A DNA stretch of 64,000 bases from positions 992,001 to 1,056,000 of the forward strand of contig NZ_CP071051.1 of NCBI RefSeq assembly GCF_017161405.1, in the 5' to 3' direction. Both the position numbers and the translations under genes were made by a program. The notes beneath the pieces were generated by a model, which worked only from the letters and a program-made list of their open reading frames with translations, did no database searches and was not told the origin of the DNA. The number at the start of each line of letters is the position of its first letter. Positions within the stretch are counted from its first letter, which is position 1. This DNA is from Leucobacter sp. CX169 (GTDB lineage Bacteria; Actinomycetota; Actinomycetes; Actinomycetales; Microbacteriaceae). This document shows positions 26,555 through 35,460 of the stretch, piece by piece.

Positions 26555-27817
26555 ATGGTGAAACGTCAAGTACCCAACCCCAGTGAGCTTCTCGACCTGA
26601 TGAAGTTCAAGAAGCCCGAGATGAATGGGCGAAAGCGTAGGCTCGACCGCGCGCTCACGATCTACGATCTGCGCACGATCGCGAAGCGCCGCACCCCCAC
26701 AGCAGCCTTTGACTACACCGACGGTTCGGCCGAGGGAGAGTTGTCGCTCAGCCGTGCACGCCAGGCCTTCGAAGACATTGAGTTCCACCCCTCGATCCTG
26801 CGCGACGTGTCGAGGGTCGACACCAGCACGACCATCTTCGGCGGCCCGTCGGCGATGCCGTTTGGTATCGCGCCCACCGGCTTCACTCGCCTCATGCAGA
26901 CCGAGGGTGAGATTGCCGGGGCCGGGGCGGCCGCGGCCGCGGGCATCCCGTTCACCCTCTCGACGCTCGGCACCAGCTCGATCGAAGACGTGAAAGCGGC
27001 CAACCCGAACGGTCGCAACTGGTTTCAGCTGTACGTCATGCGCCAGCGTGAGATCAGCTACGGGCTCGTCGAGCGCGCGGCCGCTGCCGGCTTCGACACC
27101 CTCATGTTCACGGTCGACACGCCAGTGGCCGGCGCGCGGCTGCGCGACAAGCGCAACGGCTTCGCGATCCCGCCGCAGCTCACCGCGAAGACCATTCTCG
27201 ACGCGCTGCCGCGGCCGTGGTGGTGGTGGGACTTCCTGACGACCCCGAAGCTGGAGTTCGCCTCTCTCGCAACGACCGGCGGCACCGTCGGCGAACTGCT
27301 CGACTCGGCCATGGACCCGTCCATCTCGTTCGCTGACCTCGAGATCATCCGGGGCATGTGGCCCGGCAAGCTGGTCGTGAAGGGTGTGCAAAACGTCGCG
27401 GACGCGAAGAAACTCGTCGATCTTGGCGTCGACGGGATCATTCTCTCCAACCACGGCGGGCGTCAGCTCGACCGCGCTCCGATCCCGTTCCACCTGCTGC
27501 CCGAGGTGGTACGTGAGGTCGGCCGCGATACCGACATCGTGGTCGACACCGGAATCATGAACGGCGCCGACGTCGTCGCGTCAATCGCGCTCGGAGCAAA
27601 GTTCACGCTGATCGGCCGCGCCTACCTCTATGGACTCATGGCGGGCGGACGGGAGGGGGTCGACAAGACGATCGAGATCCTGTCGGATCAGGTCGTGCGC
27701 ACCATGAAGCTGCTCGAGGTGTCGTCGCTCGAGGAACTCACCCCGGCGCACGTCACGCAGCTGCAGCGCCTGGCGCCACGGGCGAGGGTCGCGTCGGGGT
27801 TGCCGGTCGGCGAGTAG
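26555..27817 (+). CDS. lldD: FMN-dependent L-lactate dehydrogenase
   Basis: A 420-aa alpha-hydroxy-acid dehydrogenase of the LldD family, oxidising L-lactate to pyruvate with FMN and passing electrons to quinone. The FMN-barrel signature SNHGGRQLD with the catalytic His near residue 296 and the [10 protein letters not shown]-terminal stretch near residue 51 are present. It is slightly longer than usual (about 380-400 aa) because of an N-terminal extension. As the last gene of the rha operon it would consume lactate made by the preceding dehydrogenase; broader hydroxy-acid use is possible. Confidence 0.85.
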   Translation: MVKRQVPNPSELLDLMKFKKPEMNGRKRRLDRALTIYDLRTIAKRRTPTAAFDYTDGSAEGELSLSRARQAFEDIEFHPSILRDVSRVDTSTTIFGGPSAMPFGIAPTGFTRLMQTEGEIAGAGAAAAAGIPFTLSTLGTSSIEDVKAANPNGRNWFQLYVMRQREISYGLVERAAAAGFDTLMFTVDTPVAGARLRDKRNGFAIPPQLTAKTILDALPRPWWWWDFLTTPKLEFASLATTGGTVGELLDSAMDPSISFADLEIIRGMWPGKLVVKGVQNVADAKKLVDLGVDGIILSNHGGRQLDRAPIPFHLLPEVVREVGRDTDIVVDTGIMNGADVVASIALGAKFTLIGRAYLYGLMAGGREGVDKTIEILSDQVVRTMKLLEVSSLEELTPAHVTQLQRLAPRARVASGLPVGE

Positions 27818-27844
27818 TCGGCGCCCCACCACCTACGGCAAGTG

Positions 27845-27892
27845 CGCAGAACCGGCCGGCTGATCCCCTCTGGATCGCCGGCCGGTTCTGCG
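27845..27892. terminator. rha operon terminator
   Basis: Perfect 16-bp arms CGCAGAACCGGCCGGC (27845-27860) and the complement (27877-27892), 28 bp after the lldD stop and before the convergent amino-acid permease. Strong bidirectional terminator. Confidence 0.85.
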
Positions 27893-27940
27893 TGTACGGA
27901 CGCGGTCTGCGGCTTCGGGCGCGATCCGCGATTCCTCGGC

Positions 27941-29461
27941 CTACTCGTCCGGCACCAGCACCGGGGTGTCGCGGTTCAGTGACTCGCCGCGGAAGAACGC
28001 GCGCGAGCCGGGGCGCAGCGCCCACAGCCCCATGAAGACGAAGCCAATCAAGATCGCGCCGATGCCGATCACGAACGCGCCACCCACGCCGAACAGCACC
28101 GTGTAGCTGTAGTCGACGCTGATCATGTCGATTGCGGACTGCACGAAGGCGTAGCTGAGCATCAGGCCGCCGAGTGCGGGCAGGATGCCGCGCATCCAGA
28201 GGTTGCGTGCGCTGTCGCGCAGCGTGCTGCGGAAGTACCAGACGCAGGCGAAGCTGGTGATGGCGTAGTACAGCGCGACGGCGAGCCCCATCGAGGTGAG
28301 CGAGTCGGCAAGCATGTCTTCCGACAGGATCGACATGCCCACGTAGTACACGATCGCGGCGACGCCCATGATGGTGGTGGAGAACCACGGCGTCTTGAAC
28401 TGGGGGTGCAGGTCGGCGAACTTCGCCGGAAGCGCGCGGTACACCGCCATCGAGAGGGTGCCGCGGGCGGTCGGCAGGATGGTGGTCTGCGTCGAGGACG
28501 CTGCCGAGAGCAGCACACCGAGCAGCAAGAACCAGCCCCACGGGCCGAAGAGGGTGCCGCCGAGGACGCTGAAGACGTCGTCGAGGTTCGTCTCGTTGGT
28601 GAGACCGAAGCCGGAATCGCCGAAGCCGGCGAACATCATGACGGCTACCGAAACGCCGACGTACAGAATGATGAGGACGGCGATGCTCGACAGCGCGGCA
28701 CGGCCGGGAGTCTTGCGGGGGTTCTTCGTCTCTTCGTTCAGCGCGAGGCAGGTGTCCCAGCCCCAGTAGATAAAGAGGGCGAGCAGCACGGCTTCCATGA
28801 AGCCGGACCACGAGGTGAGCTCCGCCGGGTTGAACCAGCTCCAATCGAACGCCACCGAACCCTCGTAGCTGCCGTTGCTGGCATTGACGAGGGCGAGCAC
28901 GGCGAACAGCACCATGGCAACGATCTGCACGCTGACGAGCACCATTTGGAGCCGCTCGCCGATCTGTACGCCGATGGTGCTGACAAACGTCATGATGGCC
29001 ATGAAGACGACCGAGGTGGCGATCACGATGGCACGGTTGTCCGCGAACTCCTGATTGCCGAGCAGCAGCCAGAAGTACTGTCCTGAGATTTCGCCAACGT
29101 TGGCGAGCACCATGATTGAGGCGACCGCGACGGCCCAGCCGCCGATCCACCCGGTGATCGGGCCGAAGGCCTTGGTGCTCCAGACAAACGTGGTGCCGCA
29201 GTCGGGCATCTCGCGATTGAGCTCCTGATAGGCGAAGGCCGCGAACACCATCGGAATGCACGCGATGATGAACACGAGGGGCGCTTGCGCTCCGACGGCG
29301 AGAATCACGTAGCCGAGCGTTGCCGCCAGCGAGTAGAGCGGTGCGGTGGACGCAAGGCCGATGACGGTCGACCCGACCACGCCGAGCGTTCCCTGGTTCA
29401 GGCCCTTGCCGACCTTAATGTGGCCAGTTTCGGTGGCGTTGCTGAGGGTGTGTTTCGTCAT
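27941..29461 (-). CDS. APC family amino acid permease
   Basis: A 506-aa permease with about 12 membrane helices. The N-terminal stretch GTLGVVGSTVIGLASTAPLYSL contains the small-residue unwound helix 1 typical of APC transporters, and the loop SWSGFMEAVLLALFIYWGWD fits helix 6. Substrate (an amino acid or amine) is unknown. ATG 29461 has GGAG 7 nt upstream. Transcribed alone on the minus strand; the divergent partner is the UPF0114 gene. It is not linked to the GABA genes further along. Confidence 0.83.
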   Translation of the reverse strand: MTKHTLSNATETGHIKVGKGLNQGTLGVVGSTVIGLASTAPLYSLAATLGYVILAVGAQAPLVFIIACIPMVFAAFAYQELNREMPDCGTTFVWSTKAFGPITGWIGGWAVAVASIMVLANVGEISGQYFWLLLGNQEFADNRAIVIATSVVFMAIMTFVSTIGVQIGERLQMVLVSVQIVAMVLFAVLALVNASNGSYEGSVAFDWSWFNPAELTSWSGFMEAVLLALFIYWGWDTCLALNEETKNPRKTPGRAALSSIAVLIILYVGVSVAVMMFAGFGDSGFGLTNETNLDDVFSVLGGTLFGPWGWFLLLGVLLSAASSTQTTILPTARGTLSMAVYRALPAKFADLHPQFKTPWFSTTIMGVAAIVYYVGMSILSEDMLADSLTSMGLAVALYYAITSFACVWYFRSTLRDSARNLWMRGILPALGGLMLSYAFVQSAIDMISVDYSYTVLFGVGGAFVIGIGAILIGFVFMGLWALRPGSRAFFRGESLNRDTPVLVPDE

Positions 29462-29686
29462 GCGGCTGCTCCATCACAGTTCTTCGTTGAAGAGAGGACT
29501 CCACGAGCCTAGCCGCAATTGTCAGGGTCGTTGACATGGCGCAACGATCGCGATCGTGCGCTGGGCATCGTTAGAGGATTTCACAGTGGCGTGCGGGGCC
29601 GAATCGGCATACAGCTTCGGCAATTGTGGTACTCAGTACTATTTGAGAACATCAGGATCCGGGCCCTGCCCGTACGAAAGGCACCA

Positions 29687-30421
29687 GTGAGCGACTTGAC
29701 GAACCACGCACCCGGCAAGAGGGGTCCCGGCCTCGCTTCCCGCACCCTCGCGGGCTTTATCTTTGCAAGCCGGTGGCTGCAGGCGCCGCTGTACCTCGGC
29801 CTGATCGTCGCCCAGTTCGTCTATGTTGTCCTCTTCTTCATCGAGCTATGGCACCTCATTGAGCGCTCGTTTATCGAGGGGCACATCAACGAGACCGACG
29901 TCATGCTCAGCGTCCTCGCGCTGATCGACGTCGTGATGATCGCGAACCTGCTCATCATGGTGATCATCGGCGGGTATGAGACGTTCGTCTCGAAGATTCG
30001 TGTGAGCGGCCACCACGACGAGCCGGACTGGCTCTCGCATGTCAACGCGAACCTGCTCAAGATCAAGCTGTCGATCTCGATCATCTCGATTTCCTCGATT
30101 CACCTCCTCAAGACCTTCATCGAGGTGGGCCGGATGGACGGCGGCATCGTCAGGGACGCGAACGGCACCGTGATCTATTCGACCGAGGGCGTCATGTGGG
30201 AGGTCGGCATTCACCTCGCCTTCATCATTTCGGCCCTCGCGCTCGCCTGGATCGACCAGATGAGCAAGAACGGCTCGGGAGCGAAACTGCACGGACTCGA
30301 CGAGACGCCCATTGCCCCCGCCCCGACCAGAGCCGCGCCGGTCGCCGCAGCCGCCGTCGCGCCCGCCGCAACGTGCAACTGCGCCCACGCGCAGCCGTCG
30401 GAACCTGCCGTCAGCCGCTAG
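29687..30421 (+). CDS. UPF0114 (YqhA) family membrane protein
   Basis: A 244-aa protein with three or four hydrophobic helices and the conserved stretch IVAQFVYVVLFFIELWHLI and VIIGGYETFVSKI of the UPF0114/YqhA family, whose function is not known. An Ala/Pro-rich tail at the C-terminus with two Cys (CNC) is not usual for the family. I chose GTG 29687 over 29519: GAAAGG lies 5 nt before it, and the earlier frame runs through the promoter region. The gap 29462-29686 carries a small dyad GTACT-C-AGTAC near 29631 and a possible -10 TACTAT; nothing else is clear. Confidence 0.78.
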   Translation: MSDLTNHAPGKRGPGLASRTLAGFIFASRWLQAPLYLGLIVAQFVYVVLFFIELWHLIERSFIEGHINETDVMLSVLALIDVVMIANLLIMVIIGGYETFVSKIRVSGHHDEPDWLSHVNANLLKIKLSISIISISSIHLLKTFIEVGRMDGGIVRDANGTVIYSTEGVMWEVGIHLAFIISALALAWIDQMSKNGSGAKLHGLDETPIAPAPTRAAPVAAAAVAPAATCNCAHAQPSEPAVSR

Positions 30422-30424
30422 CGC

Positions 30425-30898
30425 CTACCAGGACCGGGACAGCCGTTTGATGCGCGCCTCGCGCATCTTCCACGTACTGAAGAGTGCGGGCCAGAACAAC
30501 CAAGCGAACGGCCCGCTCGCCTCGAGGGTGTCGGACCACCCCGCTCCCGGCGCCGAGCCCGGAAGCGGCGTGACCGACATCTGGTGGTGCCAGCCATGCA
30601 GCACCGCGAGTGGGCCGGAGAGCGGGCCGCCGCGGTCGTGCATCGTGCGGGTCTCGGTGTCGCCGCGAAGGACCCGGGTGTCGGCGACCACGATGGCCTG
30701 GCGGCCCAGGGGCAGGATCCCGAGCGCGTTCAGCCCGACCACCATGCGGGTGCCGTTCTCGAGCTGAGTGGGCACTTTCCCCTCCGGGATGAGCCGGAGT
30801 AGCGAGCCGTAAACGTTCGCGATGGTGACGGGGTCGTGCATTGCCCGCCAGGCCGAATCGGCGTCGCAGGCGATCTCGAACGAGCGTGTAATTTTCAC
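30425..30898 (-). CDS. SRPBCC family protein
   Basis: A 157-aa START/Bet v1-like fold protein: VKITRSFEIACDADSAWRAMHDPVTIANV is the typical first strand, then helix and grip. Such proteins bind hydrophobic ligands; the ligand here is unknown. I start at GTG 30898, which has GGAGG 7 nt upstream; the longer frame to 31144 overlaps the divergent photolyase gene and is spurious. The gene ends against the UPF0114 stop (3-bp gap). Confidence 0.75.
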   Translation of the reverse strand: MKITRSFEIACDADSAWRAMHDPVTIANVYGSLLRLIPEGKVPTQLENGTRMVVGLNALGILPLGRQAIVVADTRVLRGDTETRTMHDRGGPLSGPLAVLHGWHHQMSVTPLPGSAPGAGWSDTLEASGPFAWLFWPALFSTWKMREARIKRLSRSW

Positions 30899-30979
30899 CG
30901 CAGAGCCTCCACCCGCCGGCGTCGCCCTCTCGGCAGACGCTGCCCCCATCATGGCGCATCCGGGCAGTAGCATGAGGGG

Positions 30980-32332
30980 ATGGCGACAATTGTGTGGTTC
31001 CGCGACGATCTGCGCGTCGCCGACCACCCGGCGCTCGCGGACGCCGCGAACGACCCCGAGGGCGTCGTGTGCGTCTACGTCTGGGACGAGCAGTCGCCGG
31101 AGATCCGCCCGCTCGGCGGGGCGGCGAAGTGGTGGCTGCACCACTCGCTGAGCGCACTGCAGCGTTCACTTGCCGAGCTGGGGGTCCCGCTCGTGCTGCG
31201 TCGAGGCGCGGCGGAGCAGGTCATTCCGGCCCTGGTGCGTGAGGCCGGCGCGACTCGGGTGCTCTGGAATCGACGATATGGGCCGGAACGCGAGATCGAT
31301 GCCCGGCTGAAGTTGGCGTTGCGCGAAGAGGGTGTTGCCGCCAAGTCGCATATCGGGGGACTGCTGCACGAACCGTGGACAGTGCTGACGGGGGAAGGAA
31401 CACCCTTTCGCGTGTACTCGCCATTCTGGCGCGCGTCGCTTCGCCTGCCCGAACCCGCAGTTCCGATCGCCGCGCCGAGCTCGCTCACCCCTGCGGTGCG
31501 CCGTCCCGAGAGTGACCTCCTGGACCACTGGCGGCTGACGCCATCCGCCCCCGACTGGGCGACGGGGTTCGCTAGGCGGTGGGCGCCCGGGGAAGCGGCG
31601 GCGGACGAGGCGCTCGAAACGTTCCTCGACGAACGAGTGCCCGCGTACGAGTCAGGGCGGGACATTCCCGCGCTCGACGTTACCTCGACCCTGTCACCCC
31701 ACTTGCGCTGGGGTGAAATCAGCCCCCGCACGGTCTGGCATCGCGCGCTGGCGTCGGGGCAGGACGTTGGCATGTTCCTCTCGGAGCTGGGCTGGCGGGA
31801 ATTTGCCCACCACACCCGCTTCCATTGGGGAGATCTCGACCGGGAGAACCTGAACCCTCGCTTCAATCAGTTTCCCTGGAGTACCCCCGACCCTGACGAT
31901 CTTGCGGCGTGGCAGCGCGGACGGACCGGAATTGCCTTGGTCGATGCCGGCATGCGCGAACTGTGGGAGACCGGGTTCATGCACAATCGCGTGCGCATGG
32001 TCGCTGCCTCCTTCCTCTCCAAGCACCTCCTGACCGACTGGCGTGTTGGCGAGGCCTGGTTCTGGGACACCCTGGTCGACGCCGACGCCGCCAGCAATCC
32101 GTTCAACTGGCAGTGGGTCGCGGGCAGCGGCCTCGATGCGGCGCCGTACTTCCGCGTCTTTAACCCGGTGTTGCAGCAGCACAAGTTCGACGCCGACGAG
32201 AGATACGTCCAGCGGTGGGCTCCGGACAGTGTGCTCATTCCGCCGATCGTCGATCTCGCAGCGGGGCGCAAGCGCGCCTTGGAGGCCTACGAGCGGGTGC
32301 GCTCAGGCCCCTCTCAAGTGGTCTCCAGATAG
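30980..32332 (+). CDS. phrB: deoxyribodipyrimidine photolyase
   Basis: A 450-aa light-driven repair enzyme for UV pyrimidine dimers, using FAD. The N-terminal Rossmann antenna domain starts IVWFRDDLRVADHP; the FAD/DNA domain carries FLSELGWREFAHH, FMHNRVRMVAASFLSKHLL and FNWQWVAGSGLDAAPYFRVF, the class I photolyase hallmarks. ATG 30980 has TAGCAT 6 nt upstream, so the mRNA is probably leaderless. The next gene starts 63 bp later. Class I photolyase is sure; CPD versus (6-4) cannot be fixed, but CPD is the common type. Confidence 0.93.
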   Translation: MATIVWFRDDLRVADHPALADAANDPEGVVCVYVWDEQSPEIRPLGGAAKWWLHHSLSALQRSLAELGVPLVLRRGAAEQVIPALVREAGATRVLWNRRYGPEREIDARLKLALREEGVAAKSHIGGLLHEPWTVLTGEGTPFRVYSPFWRASLRLPEPAVPIAAPSSLTPAVRRPESDLLDHWRLTPSAPDWATGFARRWAPGEAAADEALETFLDERVPAYESGRDIPALDVTSTLSPHLRWGEISPRTVWHRALASGQDVGMFLSELGWREFAHHTRFHWGDLDRENLNPRFNQFPWSTPDPDDLAAWQRGRTGIALVDAGMRELWETGFMHNRVRMVAASFLSKHLLTDWRVGEAWFWDTLVDADAASNPFNWQWVAGSGLDAAPYFRVFNPVLQQHKFDADERYVQRWAPDSVLIPPIVDLAAGRKRALEAYERVRSGPSQVVSR

Positions 32333-32395
32333 GGTCGAACCTATCGGCAGTTCTGAGTCATCCCGCTCTGGCCGCCCCATGCTCCCCGCACCTCG

Positions 32396-33148
32396 ATGCC
32401 GTCACGGAGGCCCGTTCTGTCTGCAGCATCCACCCGGCGTCGCGAGCGCCGGTTGCTCCTCCCACTCTTGGTCATCATCGGCGCGGTACTCCTCATCGTG
32501 TTGGCCATCGCCGCGCAGGGCGGCTCCCGGTCCGCTGAAGTGGGGCTCGGCGGCGACGCCGGCGAGATCGTCGAGGGCGAGACCGAAGGTCCAGACCTCA
32601 CCGAATTCGAGCGGCGCGACCCGGCTGACCCGCTCGCCGCCGGCCCTGTCGACGCACCCGTCGGCCTGATTGTCTTTTCGGACTACCAGTGCCGTTTCTG
32701 TGCGCAGTGGAACCTGCAGACGCTGCCCGCGATGATGGAGCTCGCCGACGCCGGCGAGCTGCGCATCGAGTGGCGTGACATCAACGTGTTCGGAGAGGCG
32801 TCCGAGCGGGCTGCCCGTGCGTCGCACGCAGCGGCCAAGCAGGGCCAGTTCTGGGAGTACCACGAGTTGCTGTTTGCGAACGGCGAGAGGCGTTCCGACG
32901 CGGGCCTCACGGACCAGGGGCTCACCGAGCTTGCTACTTCGCTCGGCTTGGATACCGCGCAGTTCACGACGGACATGAACTCCGCCGAGACCGCGGCAGA
33001 GGTCGCCCGCAACGCCGAGCTCGGCATCAACCTGGGCGCCACATCCACGCCGGTGTTCCTGTTCGGCGGGCAACCGATCTCCGGCGCCCAGCCCACCGAG
33101 GTCTTCCTCGAGGCCTACGAGACCGCCCGCGCGGCGGCGAAGAGCTAG
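32396..33148 (+). CDS. DsbA-like thiol-disulfide oxidoreductase (membrane-anchored)
   Basis: A 250-aa protein: a basic N-terminus, one hydrophobic anchor at about 20-40, then a thioredoxin fold of the DsbA/Thioredoxin_4 type with the active site CRFC (in FSDYQCRFCAQWN near residue 101) and the cis-Pro loop ATSTPVF. It would make or isomerise disulfides outside the membrane. ATG 32396 has no good Shine-Dalgarno; ACGGAGG 6 nt before a CTG at 32417 is an alternative. Two bases separate it from ccdA, so the pair is one operon. Confidence 0.83.
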   Translation: MPSRRPVLSAASTRRRERRLLLPLLVIIGAVLLIVLAIAAQGGSRSAEVGLGGDAGEIVEGETEGPDLTEFERRDPADPLAAGPVDAPVGLIVFSDYQCRFCAQWNLQTLPAMMELADAGELRIEWRDINVFGEASERAARASHAAAKQGQFWEYHELLFANGERRSDAGLTDQGLTELATSLGLDTAQFTTDMNSAETAAEVARNAELGINLGATSTPVFLFGGQPISGAQPTEVFLEAYETARAAAKS

Positions 33149-33150
33149 CC

Positions 33151-33984
33151 GTGGAGGTCGGCCTCGTCACCGCCTTCCTGGGGGGAGTACTGGCGATCCT
33201 CAGCCCGTGCGGGGCGCTCCTGCTCCCAGCCTTCTTCGCCTCAGTGGCGGGCACCGGCCCGCGCCTCATGCTGCACGGCGGAGTCTTCTTCGCGGGCCTG
33301 CTCGTGGTGCTCGTGCCGCTCGGCGTCGGCGTCGGCGCGATCGGCACCCTCTTCGTGACCCATCGCGACGTCATCATCGGGGTCGCGGCCCTCATCCTGG
33401 TGGTGCTGGGCATCCTGCAGATCTTCGGCGTCGGCTTCGATCCCAGCAGGATCCTGCCCGGCGGTCGCGAACTGCAGCAGCAGGCAGCCTCACGTGTCGG
33501 CTTCGTGAAGACCTTCCTGCTTGGGGCCGCGAGTGGCGTGGCGGGGTTCTGTACCGGGCCGATCCTGGGGGCAGTGCTCACGGTGGCCGCGACCCAGGGG
33601 AGCCCGTTGCTCGCCGGGGTGCTCCTCGCCGTCTACGGTGCCGGCATGCTCGTCCCGCTGCTCGCGATCGCCGCGGCGTGGAACCGCATCGGCGCCCGCA
33701 CCCGCACGGTGCTCCGCGGACGCAGTTTTACGGTGTTCGGCCGCGAGTTCCACACCACGTCGGTCGTGACCGGCACGCTGATTCTGGTCGTCGGTGTGCT
33801 GTTCTGGACCACGAACGGCCTGATCAGCGCGCCCGAGCTGCTGCCGACCAGCGTCTCGGCCTGGCTGCAGGGCAAGAGCTCGGTGCTCGCGAGCGCGGCG
33901 GTTGACATCGTCGCGATCGTCGCCGTGGCCGCGATCGCGCTCGTGTTGTGGTGGCGAGCCGGGAAGCGCTCGAGCGCGAACTAG
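33151..33984 (+). CDS. ccdA: CcdA family thiol-electron transfer membrane protein
   Basis: A 277-aa membrane protein with 6-8 helices. The two conserved Cys sites of CcdA are seen: LSPCGALLLP near residue 20 and GFCTGPILG near 131. It carries electrons from cytoplasmic thioredoxin to extracytoplasmic thiol proteins, here probably the DsbA-like protein encoded directly before it. GTG start 33151 lies 2 bp after the previous stop. The stop shares CTAG with the convergent rskA stop (33981-33984). Confidence 0.85.
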   Translation: MEVGLVTAFLGGVLAILSPCGALLLPAFFASVAGTGPRLMLHGGVFFAGLLVVLVPLGVGVGAIGTLFVTHRDVIIGVAALILVVLGILQIFGVGFDPSRILPGGRELQQQAASRVGFVKTFLLGAASGVAGFCTGPILGAVLTVAATQGSPLLAGVLLAVYGAGMLVPLLAIAAAWNRIGARTRTVLRGRSFTVFGREFHTTSVVTGTLILVVGVLFWTTNGLISAPELLPTSVSAWLQGKSSVLASAAVDIVAIVAVAAIALVLWWRAGKRSSAN

Positions 33985-34823
33985 GCCGTTTCGATCGCGA
34001 GGATCGGGTCGGTCGTGGGCAGGCCCGTCGGCGATCCGCCGGCATCCTCGATCGTCACCGCGACGAGATCGCCCGGCTGCATCTGCTCGCCGAACAGGGC
34101 GACGCCCGTCCCCGTGCGCGACGAGAACGTGCCCGCGGGAAGTGGCGTCTCGCCGCGGACGAACCAGAGTTCGAACTCTCGGCCCTCTTCGAGTTTGGGC
34201 AGCCCCTCGGCGACGAGGACGGTTTTCCCGAGCGCCTCGGACCAGTGCACGGTCGCGACGCCGCCCGCAAAGGTCGTCGAGGCCTGACTTGCGTCGGGGG
34301 CGGACTCGATCTGCTGCAGCGCGGTCACTTCGGCAGGCGTCGAGAGCGCCTGAATGAGCGAGCTCGTGCCCAGCGCGATCATGCTCAGCACGGCGACCGA
34401 TGCGACGAGGGCAAACATGCCGCGCTGCCACTTCCGGCGCCGTGTGTACGCCGCGTCGAGGGCCTCTTCGCGGTCGTCCTCGTCCGGTGCCCCCGGCACT
34501 GGCGTGGAGTCCGGCCGTGCAGTGGCGTGCGGCCGCGCAGCATCGGGTGTCGACGGTCGAACCGTTGCCCGCGTGTCACGCGAGGCCGGTGGCGCCTGCG
34601 GCGCCTGCGCGATCGCGCCAAGAATCTGGTCGCGCAGCATCGCGGGCGGAGCCACCGCGGGCAGCTGTGCACCGAGCGCCGCCGCGGTCTCTGCGTCGTG
34701 GTCGGCGATCTGTGACCACTCCGGGTTGCCAGCACGCGCCGCCGCGAACGCGCGCTCGTCGTCGGGGGAGAGCGCACCGAGGGCGTGCCCGGCCGAGAGT
34801 TCACGGAACTCTTGCTCGTTCAT
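33981..34823 (-). CDS. rskA: anti-sigma-K factor RskA
   Basis: A 280-aa membrane anti-sigma factor. The cytoplasmic N-terminus (about 1-75) has the RskA start FRELSAGHALGALSPDDERAF; a Pro/Ala/Asp linker follows; one membrane helix lies at about 135-158; and the extracellular RskA-C domain (FELWFVRGE, LVAVTIEDAGGS) follows. It would hold SigK at the membrane until cut by regulated proteolysis. Start overlaps the sigK stop by ATGA. No cysteine is present. Shares CTAG with the ccdA stop. Confidence 0.9.
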   Translation of the reverse strand: MNEQEFRELSAGHALGALSPDDERAFAAARAGNPEWSQIADHDAETAAALGAQLPAVAPPAMLRDQILGAIAQAPQAPPASRDTRATVRPSTPDAARPHATARPDSTPVPGAPDEDDREEALDAAYTRRRKWQRGMFALVASVAVLSMIALGTSSLIQALSTPAEVTALQQIESAPDASQASTTFAGGVATVHWSEALGKTVLVAEGLPKLEEGREFELWFVRGETPLPAGTFSSRTGTGVALFGEQMQPGDLVAVTIEDAGGSPTGLPTTDPILAIETA

Positions 34824-35419
34824 CGCCCCACCTCCATTTCCGATCGTAATTGTGACAAGCCGTCGCGCATCCGGGACTTCACGGTGCCCAGCGGTGCGCC
34901 GGTGATCGCGGCGACCTCCGACTGCGAATACCCGCCGAAGTACGCGAGCGTCAAGGCTTCCCGCTGCGCCTGCGGGAGCTGCGTGAGCAGCGTCGCGACC
35001 CGGGCGCCCTCGATTCGCATGGCGGCCTCGTCGGCCACACTTTCGGACGGGGTGTGTAGCTCGCGAAACCCGGCGAGCATGTCGCGGTCAAAGCTCGCCC
35101 GCGAGGCGCGCACCCGGTCCACGGACCTCCGGTGGGCGATGGTCAGGATCCAGGTCCGGGCCAGCCCGCGCTCGGGGTCGAACTTTGGCGCCGACTGCCA
35201 GATCTCGAGAAAGACCTCCTGCAAGACTTCTTCGCTCTGCGACCTATCCACGAGCACGCGCAGGATTAGCCCGAACACGCGAGAGGACAGCATGTCGTAC
35301 AGTTTCGCGAACGCGTCCTCATTGCCGGTGGCGACGTCGCGAAGGAGCACGGAGGCAGGGTCAGCGTCGCCGCTGTGCTCCGGTACTTCACTTCCGTCAA
35401 TAACCATCTCGATTAGCAT
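34820..35419 (-). CDS. sigK: ECF RNA polymerase sigma factor SigK
   Basis: A 199-aa ECF sigma factor: region 2 around SRVFGLILRVLVDRSQSEEV and VFLEIWQSAPKFDPERG, region 4 with LPQAQREALTLAYFGGYSQSEV and GAPLGTVKSRMRDGL. Directly before rskA (ATGA overlap) and 41 bp after dipZ on the same strand, as in the mycobacterial SigK system. GGGAGG lies about 9 nt before ATG 35419. SigK-like promoters lie upstream of dipZ and of the MPT83-like gene. No cysteine is encoded, unlike the redox-switch SigK of M. tuberculosis. Confidence 0.9.
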   Translation of the reverse strand: MLIEMVIDGSEVPEHSGDADPASVLLRDVATGNEDAFAKLYDMLSSRVFGLILRVLVDRSQSEEVLQEVFLEIWQSAPKFDPERGLARTWILTIAHRRSVDRVRASRASFDRDMLAGFRELHTPSESVADEAAMRIEGARVATLLTQLPQAQREALTLAYFGGYSQSEVAAITGAPLGTVKSRMRDGLSQLRSEMEVGR

Positions 35420-35460
35420 GCCCTACTCACCTCCCAAACTCTTCGCGACGTGCCCAGCGC

